From NCBI GenBank assembly GCA_964017195.1, contig OZ024896.1, forward strand, positions 31,469,430 to 31,533,429: 64,000 nucleotides of DNA, read 5' to 3'. The notes under the pieces are model-generated. The model did not search any database, had not been told where the DNA came from, and saw only the letters and a list, made by a program, of their open reading frames with translations. The stretch comes from Siderastrea radians. Lineage: Eukaryota; Cnidaria; Anthozoa; Scleractinia; Rhizangiidae. The translations under genes were made by a program, and so were the position numbers. Below are positions 11,701-23,707 of the stretch, piece after piece; the stretch's first letter is position 1; every line of letters begins with the position of its first letter.

Positions 11701-14700
11701 TTCAGCCACTGCTAAGGTGTACATGCGTGGTGCTTCATTCACTTGTTCAATGATTTCCAGTCTACAAAACAATCAACACCAACAAAATCATTCACTTACA
11801 AAAAAAAGACACAAAGAGACAATATCAATGAAGTGAAATCTGTATCAAATGGTCACCATTGGTAATGGCTAACTGACCCATAACAATGCCCCACTGCAAA
11901 TACAGGCCATACAGGCTTTAATAGAAAGCAACAAAAGAAAATCTTTCATATTGTCCTTCAATAGCACTTTCAAAAATAATACTAACTTGTAAAGGTTCAA
12001 ATGAGGCCTAACACTATTGTTAAACTTAGAATCTAAAATCCAAGCTTTCGCCAATCAACGGCATCATCAGGGATAACAAAAATATTCCACATAGGCCTAT
12101 ACACAAATGTTATATAGGCCTATGCGGAATATTTTTCTTAACCCTGATGATGCCGTCGATCGGCCAAAGCTTGGATTTTAGATTTTAATTTTTACAATAG
12201 TGTTAGGCCTCATTTGAACCTTTACAAGTATTATTAACAAAAGAAGCATTTGACTGAGGGGAGTTCCAAATTCAGAAGAATTAACCACAAGGCATAAGTC
12301 GTTATAATGCTCTTTGTAACAACTATTCATCACAAGAAATGACAGAATTTGATTACCCGCATGGATTAGACTTTTTAACAAAGTGACCGCTAAATTCCAG
12401 TGAAACCAATACTTTTTCAACCTTAACTGTCTGCAAAATGGAGGATGACAGCTAAATACAGGCTTGACTGAGATTACCTCCTTTTTATTCTTCTGATATT
12501 CTCATGGTACATGATGATAGTGCCATCACAGTCACATATTTTCTTCTCCACATACATTATCCATCTGCAAAGGCCAAATGGAATATAAACAGACTGGTGA
12601 GTACCATGTAAACGCTCTTCTACATTTTCCTCCTTATTTCTCACTGTGGTAGGTTAAAAAGAGTTTTATAAAGATAGCCGCTTCTGTAACAAACATTACA
12701 GATGTTCTTGAGGGGGCAAATTGTACCACAGACATTTTTGCTGTTTAGAACAATCCAAACAGCCTGAGAATTGTGGAGCATAATGAAAAGACGAAGGAGA
12801 CAGAGGAAAAGGAGCAGGAGGAGACAAGAATGCAAAGCTCATTAGGAAGGGCTTTTGTATTGATATTAAACAGAACTAGCTCAGATAAACGCTATTAGTA
12901 CACATATTTCTAGTACATTTCCCCGCATGGAAACACTGAAAAGATCTCAGATATGCTTTCCCGTCCCCCCGTCCCTGCACTCAATGTTGTCTGACAGGAC
13001 TGATGAATCATCAGGCTTTTTTGGCAGCAAAGCAACATCAATAAGGGGGAGAGTGGAAAGAATTGTTGTTGTAAGTGATTTTCATGGTCAACTCATTCTG
13101 AAAAAAAGAATAGAATAGAATAGAATAGAAGTTACGACAAAATTGAGGCCCTCACATTAGTAAGCTACTCACATTAACATATTAAAAATAAAATAACATA
13201 TTAACAATAAATAAATAAATAAATAAAATAATATAAAAATTATCCACAGAGCAAACTGTTTTGTCCAAGAATGTTGGCAGAAAAAAAACAAATGAATACA
13301 ATATTTTATTGTAAAACAAAAAGTTGGCAAGGTGATGTGCAAGAAAAATTCCTAACAGTTCAAAGCTCTGAAGATGGGACTCCAACCAAAAAAATAATTA
13401 GACACCCATGTTCAGTTCCTTGGGTGTACTGCACCACTGTTAGAGCAAAACCCTTGATCCCTTTTTTTGCGCAAACCTGGGAATGATCAACCCAAATATG
13501 TTACCTTAATCTGGTGTGTAGATTAGCAGACAACTCATCCTTGGCTTTTGCACATCGTTTTCGTATATCCCTAGTATTAAAACAGCAAAACTGTTCAGCA
13601 AAACTTTAAAACAAAAATACAAATTAAGTTAAAGTCCAGTGGCAATGCCAATAGACCATTTTCATTATGACGTCACACGCGCTAAGGCTTCTGGTAGTTG
13701 TAGTAAAGATCGCGCCCAGTGTCGCGCGATCGCGGGAAAGTGTCGAAAAATCAGCAGAAGCGCCATGTCGGCCAAGGAAAGCTACCAGGTGTTTTACAAA
13801 GTTATGTGTTCGATTGCTATACAAATTCAAAGAAAATTCAGCGTGGAGTTTTTTTATGTTTTTTTTTTCGATAAACGAGGAATTGCAATTTCAACGGAAA
13901 ACTGTTTTTCCCAAATTCTGGATACCGAGTGTGTAGCGGGAAAACGTGTCTTAACAATGTGCCAATATAATTTCCCTCATGAGAAAAAGAATCGAAGGGG
14001 AGGAGGCAGTTTTTGAGATAGGAGATACAGAACAATTAGAACAGTTTTTAAATAACAGAACCAGATGGAGATCGAAGCAATAAAAATTTTATATTTAGCA
14101 TAGTGCAAAACAAAACGAGGAACCCAGTGAAATGCTTTGAGCGACTCGCTCTGGGATTTAATAAAAATAAAACAAAGCAAATACATTTTAACAATAGTTC
14201 ACTTTGAGTGAATCGGCAGTTCTAAGTTTAAGTCATTGAAATGGAAGAGAAATACCATTCACTACTACAAGTTAACGCAAAACATGTAAAGGTGATTGAA
14301 ATATTCCGTCAACTAAATAAGCAAGCAATGTTATTCGCACGAAGACGGCCGAACGATTTTTTGCGTTCAAAACAACCCAATGTGCAGTACCAAAGGAGAG
14401 CAAACTGGCTTGAGAAACAACACTAACTCAGTCTAGAATAGTTTCTATTACTATTTTTTGAATTATTTTCACCATTTTGCGAAATGAGACATAAGCTTAA
14501 GAAACAAAACCTACAAAGACAAAATCTTGAAAGTTTATACGCTCAACATTTTCTCGCCAAGATTAACTGTAATAAATGCAACTGCAATATCAGATCGCTT
14601 ATTTTCATTTTAATGCGAAATTCTATGAAAACACAAACAGAGAAAAAGGGAAAACAAACTTTCAGGTGTGAAAAAAAATATTCAGAATAGCACTTGCTGT

Positions 14701-17700
14701 CGGCCTGGGAAAGCAAAATGTCTCGAGTACAATTCCGCTTAACTTGACACTGTTTTGTACCAAATTTCTGCAAGTTTTCTAAACATTTCAAGAAAGCTAT
14801 TGTAAATGTGGATTCACTCAGTTAAAAAATTCTTACGAAGTCAATCCACAGTCAAATATGTAATGTAGCAACGGTTGAAGTGGAAGAAATACTTAAAATC
14901 GATCGTTGTCCTTGGAAATAAAAACGACACTGACAATACAGTCTGTTCTCGAACAAGGATTTCTTTGCTCCAACTCTCCAATTTCTTCTATAACTGCCGT
15001 CGAGTATTTCAGGTCTTTTCCTTGTAGCAAAAAGCTTTTAAAAGAATTGTCTTCAAACGACTTCATCCTAAGGATGCATGTAAAATTACCGGCCTGAAAA
15101 TCGAGCGTACATCCGCTAAAAAAGTTTTTGTAACGCACCGAGTGCGAAACGATTGGAAAAAAAATCGAAAATCTTGCAAAATAAAGCTTCCTTACTTTTA
15201 CATTGTTGTCTCTTGATGTGTCCTGGTGGGGTAAAAAGCAGGTTTGTCGCTTATGTCACTCGAGTTCCTCTCAATTATGCACATTATAGACGTGATGTGA
15301 TCGACCAACTCGGCCACCACTGCATTGCATGTGTTTTTGTGGATTATTTTGAATTTTCCCGCGATTGAGCGACCCTGGGTGCGATCTTTACTACAACTAC
15401 CAGAAACCTTTGCGTGTGTGATGTCATAATGAAAATGGTCTATTATTCTCGTTACTGGTCTCCACACACTTTGTTGAGTATCAGTTGGGAGAACTTGTTT
15501 ATACATTAAGAAAGTTTATCTTTGGTGATCATTTCCCTAATACTCATCAACAGTATGCTTTATAATGCACTGACATGATGAGGAGAAATTTGATACTGAT
15601 CACCATTGGGGCTAAAAGGGTTAAAAAAGCATGCATTTAGTACCACTGACCAAACTGAGTGTTATTCAGTACTACTGTAAATGGTTTGAATCCAGGATTC
15701 ATGTCATAAGTCAATAAAGCATGATGATCCGGGTGAGTGTAGTCTTGAGAAGGACTGTTTGTGATGACATTGACTGATGTTTCAACAACCTGAGTGGAAG
15801 TCATCATCAGAGTCAAGTGAATTGTGAATCGTCAGTAAATGTTATAAGTCTCTGGTCGTTGTCCTGATTGGTCGATGAACTCACAGTGTTAATGGTCGTC
15901 TGTCAGTTAAGCCATGATGTTACCGGCTATGAAGACCACAAAACATGATTGGTGCATTTCAATCCATCTTTTGTTAGTTAAATTTCTGTTGGTTTATTGT
16001 TAGTAAAATTAGTAAGTTTGTCTGTCGTTTGTCTGTCTTCTTGTTGCCATCAATAGGTTGTTTGTAAGGTTCAGTACTGTCAAAAACTCTTATTTGTTTC
16101 AGGCTACAGAAACTGTCAGTGTTAAACTCCAACTGTGACCCAAGACTAGTAAAACTTTACTTTTGCATGTTCCTACTCTTGGCAGTCTAAAAATCAAGAG
16201 AACATACCTCAAATGGGAGTGATTCTTCGTCAACATCATGAGCTGTTTTTGATGACTAGCACACAGATCAGGAAGAACAGAAGGGTCGCCAATGTTTTGA
16301 GCTCGAGACTGGTTCTGTTGAAAACCTTGAGACATGTCAGCTTGAGACTGTGTCAAGGTCTGTACATTCTGAAGGAGTTGCTGTAGTCCTGCCAGTCTTT
16401 CGTCCAATCCTTTGATCTCTTTCATGTTTGTGTTATCAAGAGACTCTGTCATGGGGTGATATGAGACAGGAGCATAAATTTGTCATCAGCAAGTATAACG
16501 AATGAGTGACATATCGAGTTGAAGACAAGAAGAGAAATGTCAACACCTTTTAGTTTGTTGAACATAACATAATTCACAAAGACAAAAATGGTTACTTAGT
16601 ATTGACTAGTTTTTATCCAGAAAGGATGAAGGTAAAGAGGAGTAGCACAATCACACTTTAAGAGTTTCTTACCTAAAACTTGATTTACTTCCTCTGTGAT
16701 CTCAGTCAAGTGCGATTCATCAAACTGAAAAATTAGTTAATCATGAAATAAAGTACTTTGAATACTAACTCCTCTGAATTATTTTGTTGCAAAACAATAA
16801 ACAAGGTACATGTATCTACAATACCTGCTCAACTGCCTCTATACATTGTTTAACCATATCTTGAAGACTGTTCTTACTGTCCTGTAAAAATATTAATTAA
16901 ATAGCAATATTTTTTTTATTTTTCTGTAATAACAAAAACACTAAAAGAAAGCCCTGCTAAAGATATTTCATTTGAATGGTTTCAAGTAATGATTTTGTCC
17001 ACAAACTCAAATGCTAAATCCACCTGGTACAGCACAGTAAAGAGCACCACAGGAAAGTACTGCTCGGTAGCTTTCCTTTGAATCATCACACTATAGGATT
17101 TTATCCTCAGACTCAAAACTTGAAACCACCTTGTATGTAGCATAATAAACAGCTCCACGGGGCAAGTACTTCTCATTATTGCTTTCATTTAAATATGGTC
17201 ACACTTCAGGATTCATCCACCCACGCAAAAGTTGGAGCCACCTGTACAGCATAATAAACAGCACAACAGAACAAGTACTTCTCATTACTTTCATTTAAAT
17301 GTGGTCACTCTTCACGATTTCATCCACTCACTCAAAAGTTAGAACCACCTTGTACAGCACAAGAAACAGCACTGCAACAAGCATTAGTTGACCCAGAACC
17401 TAGAGCCATGTGTTATGAACCGAGCTTACGTATAGGATCTGGAAATGAAAGCTCCATCCCACATAAAATATTTTTTGACCCCTCTTTCTTTTGGACCATC
17501 TCACCTGTGCACTGATCCAGTCCAGCAGACTGGCCCTATCCTGCAGCCTCTCCTTGGATAGTTGTCTTGTTATTAGACATGGTAGAATAGGTACCCTGGC
17601 TAACAACGGCAACATCTGTTTGAATCTGAAAGAAAATAATTAATCAAAGAGCTATAAATAAATTAGAATATCAACTTACATGTACACATTTTGTTAATGA

Positions 17701-20700
17701 CATCCAATTTGGTAACATGAAACTTTGTTTTAGAAATAAACCTTAAACACACCTGGAGGCAAAAAACAACTAATTAAGTCATCTTCAAGCTGAAGATGAC
17801 TTAATTAGTCGAAAACGTTTGGTTTTCCTTTTAAACCGTTTTTCAGCCTTGTAAATAGTGTTTTTTTAACTCTATTCTTGTTGTGTGATGTGTGATATCT
17901 CTGTCTTGGATATTTGATATACATATAATTTGGTAAATTACAGAATTCGACTTGGTAAACTTCAGTGGCAGATCCAGGATTATTGAAGGGGGGAGGCTGA
18001 CCTTACAGAACCATATCAGAACAATCTGAGACAAAATCGCCTCAGTGATAGTTTTGTTCATTTTCTTAATTTCAAGCTTAAATGGCCCCAAAAAGGGGGG
18101 TGACTGGCCACCCAATCCACCCCCCGGGATCCGCTTGTGAGACTTGCACTACAAGTTGACAGATGGTCCACTGGGTTCTTTACCCATCGATCAAATGAAT
18201 ATGGAATAAGTCAGTTGCTCAACTTCAAAATCTACTTGCCATGAAATTACCAGTATACCAGATGGGAATCTGGTCAATCCATGAACCTTCACACAACAAA
18301 GGATTGCAAACTGGCAAAATCCACCAAGGTAGCAAAGGTGTGCTTTCAAGCAACAAACCACCACAAACATGAGATTGTCTATTTCAGTTTGGTGGCAAAC
18401 TACTTTTCTTATTATCACCTTCCGTTTGCACATTTTATCTGCCAGAGAAGTGTCCCATATTAAAGAGTTATTGTGGATGTTTTCTAGAATCTGAAAACTA
18501 GCTCAAATTTCTTCATCAGCCAATGTAAGTTTTTTGCAGTTGACGTAAAAAATCACATGTCGATTGAATGGTGTACAAAGTCTGACTGGTCTTCACTACA
18601 TCAATTGGAACTTTGCAAAATTAAGTACATATGGATATAAAAGGATTTGAAAGAGTATCACCTGTCTAGGAGCTCTACGTATCTTGTCCGTGAATCAAGA
18701 AACTCCGAGTAGATCTGATGGACACTACTTGATCTTGCTCTAAATTCACTGATTCAGCATTAAGGAGAAAAATGGTAATGTCATTCATCATTCAATTAAC
18801 TAAGTTGAAACTACTGTTATGTGGAAAAAGAAAGCGAATTTGACAAAACATCTACCAACTGTTTATTGATACCTTGCAATACTCTCCAAGTTCGCCACAA
18901 CTGCTGCCCACCCCTTTTGCTGGAGCTTTTGTTCGTAAACAAGGTTTTCACAGCTCTCTGCAATTTCTATTGCAAGCAAATGGAAGTCCTAAAAATTGAG
19001 CAAAAGAGTCATTATGGTGAACACATGATGGGGATTGTAAGATGATTAATTGTCATCATTTTTTCATGTGACTGACAAAACAAACTGCAAAGACTCACAG
19101 ATGCTAGTTGAGCCCTAGATACAACTGTTTCATATGTAGGCGGCAGATTAAAGGACTTTTCAACTTGCTCCTTCAAATTTGCTTCTGTAAAAGAAAACAA
19201 AAAGGAAATAAATAAATAAACTTATATTAAAAGACTAAAAAAGTATTGGCGGGCTATGAGAAACACACCACTTCAATCTAAATTTTAATGTTATGATTAC
19301 ATCAACATTAACAACTCAACTCTACCTGCTTTTAACCCTTTCACTCCCAAGAGCACCTAAAATCAAAATTCAAGACGGATCCTAAATTTCATTTTGTAAA
19401 ATACTTCAATATAAATAGTACTATGGGAAAGTACTGCTCGTTAGCTTTCATTTGAATGGTCACACCATAGGATTTCATCCACAGACTCAAAAGTTATAAC
19501 CACCTTGTGCAGCATAATAAACAGCACCACAGGAAAGTACTGCTCAGTAGCTTTCATTTGAATGGTCACACCATAGGATTTCATCCACAGACTCCGAAGT
19601 TAGAATCACCTTGATGTCCCTGTTGTAGTTTTAAATAAATTTCAGGTCAAAACGATTTCAAACCAGTTTGATTTGTACTTTCCTTTGTTTCAGTTTGATG
19701 ATAATGACTCCCAAACAAAGAAAAAACAAATCAAACTGCTTTGAAATCATTTTGACCAGAAATTCATTTTCACCTACAGTACAACATCTCCATAACTGAC
19801 TCTGGGAGTGAAAGGGTATAAATCCATGGCTAAGTTGCAACTAAAAATGCTCACCTTGATGTAATAACCCAAGAATACAAATTTAAAACAATAAATTGCA
19901 CTTCACTGCTATTAGCTGACTCACCAGATCCTAAGTTGAGGCTGGGTGACGGTGGTATGGACGATTCAATGGTGGATTTACTGAACAGAAAGATAGGGTT
20001 GGTATCCTAATATAGAAACAAAAGTTGAGAAAATGTTTACTTGTAAACAATTGAAAAACTTTTGGCCTTGCAAAACAATTTTCCTAATACAGTGGAACCC
20101 CAGTATAACATAATACCAAAGGACTGGGGAAATGTGTTCGTTATAATGGGGGCTCGTTATATCAGAGTTCTTTATGAAACATTTTACTACAACTGGCCTG
20201 AAGAATATCGTTTGTTAGTGTATACCAGACCAGTGGATAGTGTTGTTTGCATGCTGTGATTGGCTACTCAAACTCGGGATAGCATTTGCTATTCACCTCC
20301 CAGTATTTTTCTGGATTTTGTGCACAAGTTTTGCCTCTTTTCTCAGAAAAAAGGAACTATGCGGTTCCGGCTATCCACTGTTTTGGTATATACTAAAACA
20401 AATTATTCACCTCAGTCTCGGTGAAGAGTGGTAGATGACCGTAAATATTTACCTCCACTTCAGTGAATAAATTATTGTTAATAATTTATTATACTGGGGT
20501 CTTAACTCTCATATCTCTGACAAAATGTTAAAGCAATCCTGTGATGAACTAGCACCCCACCCAAGGCACAGTAGTAAATTGTGTACCTAGTTGCTTCATG
20601 CTGTGGTAATCAGTTCGAGTGCCGTTAGTTCTGAGCTGCTGCACTAGTTGTATCTTTATCCATCATCAGTCAATTCTGGCAGTAAATTTGTGTAGTGTCT

Positions 20701-22028
20701 GTGCGGCAGAAGGAGAAAATGTTGGAAAAATCCTCAGACGTTTCCGAGACTGCTGTCTCTACATCAGTGAGAATTGCTGATTGAATTGAATGCTGTTATT
20801 ATCTCGAAACATCTGAAGATTTTTCCAACATTTTCTCCTTCTGGTGCACATGCGCTACACAAATTTAGATCAAGAATTTCTCAATTTATATGCGCTACAC
20901 AGTTTTAATGCATTTTTTTCAATTCTGGTGCCCAAGTGTCCTCTTAACATTTTGTCTGACCAACAGTCAAGTTGACACAGTTTTAAAACCATTTTCCTCC
21001 CAACAGTGTGTCTCAGGATTGAATCCTGGACTCAGTGTTACATGTGGGTTCAGTTTACTGCTGTTTTTCTCCCTCCACATAACCCAGAATTTCTAACTTC
21101 CAAACAGTTCAATATGGTGTCGGAGGACCACAGATTCAGGAGGAGTCAGGCATTCTTAAGAGAGTGCAAAGGCAGCTCCTGAATTGTAATTGCCAGGGGA
21201 ATGTAATATTGTTATTAATAATTATGAGGCCTGGGAAAAACCTCCTGTAAGGAGGTAACGTAATTGTATCATTACTGACCAAAGGTTTTATTTGGCTAAT
21301 GAAACGTTGTTCTCTATGTGTAGAATATTCAAGCAATGATTACTTACAGTTCCAGCACTACTGTAGCTGCATACCCTCTCTGATGGATCAAGCGCTTCAC
21401 CATTGGATATCAAGAGTACTTGTTTATCCTCAGGGATCCCGGTCACAGAGGCTACCGTACTCATTAGCACTTGAATGCTGTTAAACCAGCAAGCGAAAAT
21501 GCTAAGTCTTTCTAAAGTGTGAGGAGGTGCAGTGGTCTAGATATCATGGTGGTTAGTGCAGTCATTCATGCTTGAAAGTCCATCGCACACAATTTGTTTT
21601 CAGAAATGAAAATGTTTTTGTCACAGAAATACTTTAAGACAGTTGTGATCAAACTTGGTGAAAGTGGTGGATATTCTCTTTTTCTGTATTACTTTACTGA
21701 GCTCATTCAGTTTTACTGAGTATTTATGATCTAAACCTAATTGAAGTTAAGTATTAATTCACGGCACTTAGCCCCATTTATATTGAAATATTAGTTATCC
21801 AACATTTAACGAACTCATTCTAACAAGCCTATGACTGCAACAGACAAACCAAAGAAGCAGTAGTTATTGTTTTGGAGCTAGCTTAGCTAAAACACAGCCA
21901 AACTGTCCAATGACGTTGTTTTTGTACAAGCCGTACAATGTCTATTCAGGGTTTTCTTACCTTTCCATCGCAAGTTCCATTTCAAACGTGTATATTGTCC
22001 CCAAGTCCACATGGAAAACATGTAGCAT
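2773..22028 (-). CDS. RB1CC1: RB1-inducible coiled-coil protein 1 (FIP200), autophagy scaffold; 17 coding exons, C-terminus not found
   Basis: FIP200 is the scaffold of the ULK/ATG1 autophagy-initiation complex. Exons in transcript order, each with a GT/AG boundary and matching phase: 22028-21961, 21477-21348, 20006-19925, 19184-19099, 18988-18873, 18739-18662, 17625-17505, 16881-16825, 16724-16673, 16445-16208, 13570-13505, 12564-12478, 11761-11662, 11198-11117, 10582-8891, 5914-5734, 2833-2773 (1,099 codons). The ubiquitin-like N-terminus starts MLHVFHVDLGTIYTFEMEL and includes QVLLISNGEALDPSERVCSY. The ATG17-like region includes KGWAAVVANLES, SLLDWIS, NMKEIKGLDERL, DPSVLPDLCASH and MYTLAVAEVVRR. 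The 1.7-kb exon holds an acidic, Ser-rich stretch and then a long coiled coil, which continues in the last two exons. The C-terminal claw (about 100 residues in other animals) was not found. An 18-nt in-phase candidate exon lies at 2292-2275. The real end is probably left of the window. Confidence 0.9.
2858..3047. mobile_element. TTAACCCTTTA-type MITE, about 190 bp
   Basis: The ends read TTTAACCCTTTATGCCC and GGGCTTAAAGGGTTAA. It belongs to a family with further copies near 8.5, 15.5, 37.5, 60.6 and 61.1 kb. These share the termini and internal phrases such as AAATTCTCCT and AAGGAGAATATGCAT. No ORF. Confidence 0.7.
3288..3361 (-). repeat. tRNA-derived SINE head or tRNA pseudogene
   Basis: On the minus strand it has an A-box-like TGGCCTAGTGG and a B-box-like AGTTCGACACT at tRNA spacing, followed by a T-rich run that could stop RNA polymerase III. 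The acceptor-stem ends do not pair, so this is not a functional tRNA gene. A long T/A-rich tract lies beside it at 3,130-3,290. Confidence 0.6.
3855..3885. repeat. (GGAC)n microsatellite
   Basis: About seven CGGA/GGAC repeats in a row. The apparent peptides across it are Thr/Asp/Gly/Arg repeats and are not genes. Confidence 0.9.
3993..5197. mobile_element. Non-autonomous DNA transposon with CCGCACAAT subterminal repeats, about 1.2 kb
   Basis: The left end is CAGGCCTTCTGACAGGGTG and the right end is its inverse, CACCCTGTCAGAAGGCCTG. Just inside both ends the motif CCGCACAAT (with variants such as CGCACAATTC and CAGCACAATT) recurs several times. Such arrays often serve as transposase-binding sites. 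No transposase-sized ORF is present. I could not define a clean target duplication, and the superfamily is uncertain (hAT-like is possible). It sits in an RB1CC1 intron. Confidence 0.75.
6205..7793. mobile_element. Non-autonomous Tc1/mariner-like element, about 1.6 kb
   Basis: Perfect 27-bp inverted ends begin CAGTACCGCTCGAAAGTATT and are flanked on both sides by TA, the expected target duplication. Further in, GCCGCGGTGG recurs in inverted form. A full transposase would fit in this length but no ORF longer than about 85 codons exists, so it is non-autonomous or fully decayed. It lies in the RB1CC1 intron between the exons at 5.9 and 8.9 kb. Confidence 0.8.
8505..8875. mobile_element. MITE of the AACCC...GGGGCTT family, split by a nested foldback element
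   Basis: It starts TTTGAACCCCAATAGTGA and ends ATACTGGGGCTTGAAGGG, like the family copies at 2.9, 60.6 and 61.1 kb. It is interrupted at about 8,697 by a second element. The phrase GATACTGGGGCT occurs both just before and just after the insert, as if duplicated on insertion. Confidence 0.55.
8697..8830. mobile_element. Foldback MITE nested inside another MITE
   Basis: The arms ACATAAACAAGTAAAAACTA and the inverse TAGTTTTTACTTGTTTATGT enclose a short loop containing AACGTTTCGGCGACTTCATG. No ORF. Confidence 0.75.
11455..11645. repeat. Compound tetranucleotide repeat (ATCC, AGTC, GTTC and CATT units)
   Basis: Successive blocks of CATCCATC, CAGTCAGT, TTCGTTCG and finally about a dozen ATTC units. 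It is intronic in RB1CC1. A C-rich run lies about 130 bp to the left, near 11,320. Confidence 0.9.
11974..12236. mobile_element. Large near-perfect palindrome (foldback element), about 263 bp
   Basis: The outer arms AATAATACTAACTTGTAAAG and CTTTACAAGTATTATT pair. So do inner segments around AAATGAGGCCTAACACTATT, AATCTAAAATCCAAGCTTT and CATCATCAGGG. The centre carries ATAGGCCTATA twice. Almost the whole length can form one hairpin. Intronic in RB1CC1. Confidence 0.8.
13650..15444. mobile_element. DNA transposon remnant with about 90-bp inverted ends, about 1.8 kb
   Basis: Both ends read AATAGACCATTTTCATTATG going inward. They stay similar for about 90 bp, through TCTGGTAGTTGTAGTAAAGA and the GC-rich segment around GATCGCGGGAAA. 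The inside has only short ORFs (up to about 125 codons) with no recognisable domain. It lies in an RB1CC1 intron, next to the exon at 13,505-13,570. Confidence 0.75.
15520..15622. mobile_element. Fragment of the AACCC...GGGGCTA MITE family
   Basis: It contains GTGATCATTTCC, TGATGAGGAGAAATTTGATA and a GGGGCTAAAAGGGTTAA end, matching one end of the copies at 37.5 and 60.6 kb. The other end is missing. Confidence 0.5.
17035..17395. repeat. About 105-bp tandem repeat, three diverged units (RB1CC1 intron)
   Basis: Each unit contains, in order, a CAGCAC...ACAGGAAAGTACT-type segment, CTTTCATTTGAATGGTCACA, GGATTTCATCCA, CTCAAAAGTTAGAACCACCT and TGTACAGCATAATAAACAGC. The same unit recurs at 19.4-19.6 kb and beyond the 3' end of the NALCN gene at 30.8-31.1 kb. 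Confidence 0.8.
19333..19818. mobile_element. MITE with AACCCTTTCACTCCCAAGAG ends carrying 105-bp repeat units
   Basis: The left end is TTAACCCTTTCACTCCCAAG and the right end is the inverse, CTCTGGGAGTGAAAGGGT. Inside are two copies of the 105-bp unit also seen at 17.0-17.4 and 30.8-31.1 kb. This suggests the element may have carried the tandem repeat around. Confidence 0.6.
20090..20505. mobile_element. pogo/Tigger-like non-autonomous element, about 415 bp
   Basis: The left end is TACAGTGGAACCCCAGTATA. An inverse, less similar end (TTATACTGGGGTCTTAA) lies near 20,490. The CAGTGGAACCCC start and the AACG-type phrases are familiar from pogo-type termini. No transposase ORF. Confidence 0.5.
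20706..20845. mobile_element. Foldback MITE, about 140 bp
   Basis: The arms CAGAAGGAGAAAATGTTGGA and TCCAACATTTTCTCCTTCTG are perfect inverses. The match extends, with a few mismatches, through AAAATCCTCAGACGTTTCCGA. Intronic in RB1CC1. Confidence 0.75.
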
Positions 22029-23569
22029 TTTGACAGCGTTTCCCTCCCTGAAGCTCCTTCTTCCTTCGTCGATATAGGCAAATCCGAGCGGTTTTGTTAC
22101 TCTGCAAAAAATCTGCGGAGAACTTCTATGGAAAATATGCGGACACTTCGATAAGAATGCCCGAGGTTAGAGCGACAAAACTGATAAGTTTTGTTCATTT
22201 TTCTTTCTAATTGCGTCGGCAAAACTCCAAGGGACTCCCTTGTTCCATTATAAACGGTTGTTTCTGGAAAAACAGGAAGGCATTATGCTACTTCGTGGCC
22301 TTAGGAAACAGAATTTGTGATGACTTCACCTTTTCCGTCATTGCTAAGTCACAGCATCACGCAATTGAGCATGCGTGACCGGTTTGTCTGCTGGCCGGAA
22401 ATGAAGTTGACAAATCCATAGAGCGACAGTTGGGGAGGGGAGGGTGCGGGATTTAGAAATGCCAACGTGCAGTCACATCTTGTGCTCAATTCGTTGCAAT
22501 TCAACACAAGACAGATGGTACTACCAACCACCCAACAAATAATATTTTGTGTGTGTGCTTGAGTACTCTCCACCCCCTCCCAACTTCTTTGAACTGAAAG
22601 TGATTCCTTTCTTTTACTGTCCCTACTCCCCCTGCCACATCTGGCTAGTGCATTCTGGGGAGCAGGATGGTGGAATTGCCTACCAAAAAGCAAAACAAAT
22701 CGGGTAAGGGAGAGTAAAAATGATTCTTTTGCACTTTTCAACTTTTTCTCACTATGTCCGTCCCTAGCTAGATCTCTAAAAATAGAATCATTCTTTCATG
22801 GAAACCAGTATGAGTTTTACTTCATAATCGTTTATTGACAAAGTGAATAATTTACAACTGCTCACATTTACAGTTTCTCTGAAGTCTTCATAACATTTGT
22901 TCCTATAAAGAAACAGTCAATTACGTAAAAACATGATACAAAAATGCAAATACATAATTTGCATATTTGATACGTGGACGTGATTTCCAAAATCTGGAAC
23001 AACATTCAATTGACATGCACAATTTGTTAGTAACAATAATATTTACATTGTATGTAGCATGAAAAAGGTCAAACTAAGCATACAGAAATCACCTTGAATT
23101 TTATAGTAAAACTATGGTCTGTACCATAAAATAATGAACAATGTTTTACTTTTTCAAGATGTTTTAACAATGTATCTATTAAAACTTTTTTTCTTTGCAA
23201 AGGTGCAATTAGTCATTAAATTACTCAAATGCCTTCAATACAACGTGAATCTGCCTAGATAACATCTCAGGAACACTATTCACAGGCTTAGAGGAGCATG
23301 CAAATCCTTCTACTTGTACTACATCCCTATGTTTCCTTCCAGATCCCTTTTACAAGAGAATTTTGCAGACACACTTTTCCAATGCCATGATTTCTGATCA
23401 GTCTCCCTCCTTCAACATTTTCTTTCTAGTAAATACACCTTTCAGTGAAAAAATAATTAATTTTCTTTTTATGAGTGTATAAATACCTTTTTATGACTTG
23501 CCCAATGGAATGTGTCTCATCACCACATTAAACTACAGTAAGAGGTGAAGGCCTATTGACCACTTCCAT
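22029..23569. other. Intergenic stretch between RB1CC1 and the SAM synthetase gene
   Basis: It should hold the RB1CC1 promoter and 5' UTR at its left end, and any 3' UTR of the SAM synthetase at its right. No ORF with recognisable content and no clear TATA box were seen. A minus-strand ORF of 130 codons at 22,349-22,741 has no coding character. Confidence 0.5.
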
Positions 23570-23707
23570 ATTTCCATAATACACATTGTCCCCACCCCCC
23601 AAAAAAATTTTGCAGAAACTACTGTTTTTAATTTTATGTTCCCAAGAGACATTGAAAACAATAGTTCCTGCAAAATTTGGGGGGCAAACAAAGTGTATTA
23701 TGGAAAT
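23570..23707. mobile_element. Foldback MITE abutting the SAM synthetase stop codon
   Basis: The left arm ATTTCCATAATACACATTGT is inverted at the right end as GTGTATTATGGAAAT. The inner parts also pair (CCCCCCAAA...TTTTGCAG and CTGCAAAATTTGGGGGG). Its right end runs up to the TGA of the gene at 23,707-23,709, so the proximal 3' UTR is made of this element. Confidence 0.75.

Noticed and set aside
17035..17395. CRISPR-like array
   Set aside because: The units are about 105 bp, contiguous and diverged, without spacers, and the genome is eukaryotic.
22349..22741. 130-codon minus-strand ORF
   Set aside because: No domain, no splice context and low-complexity composition.
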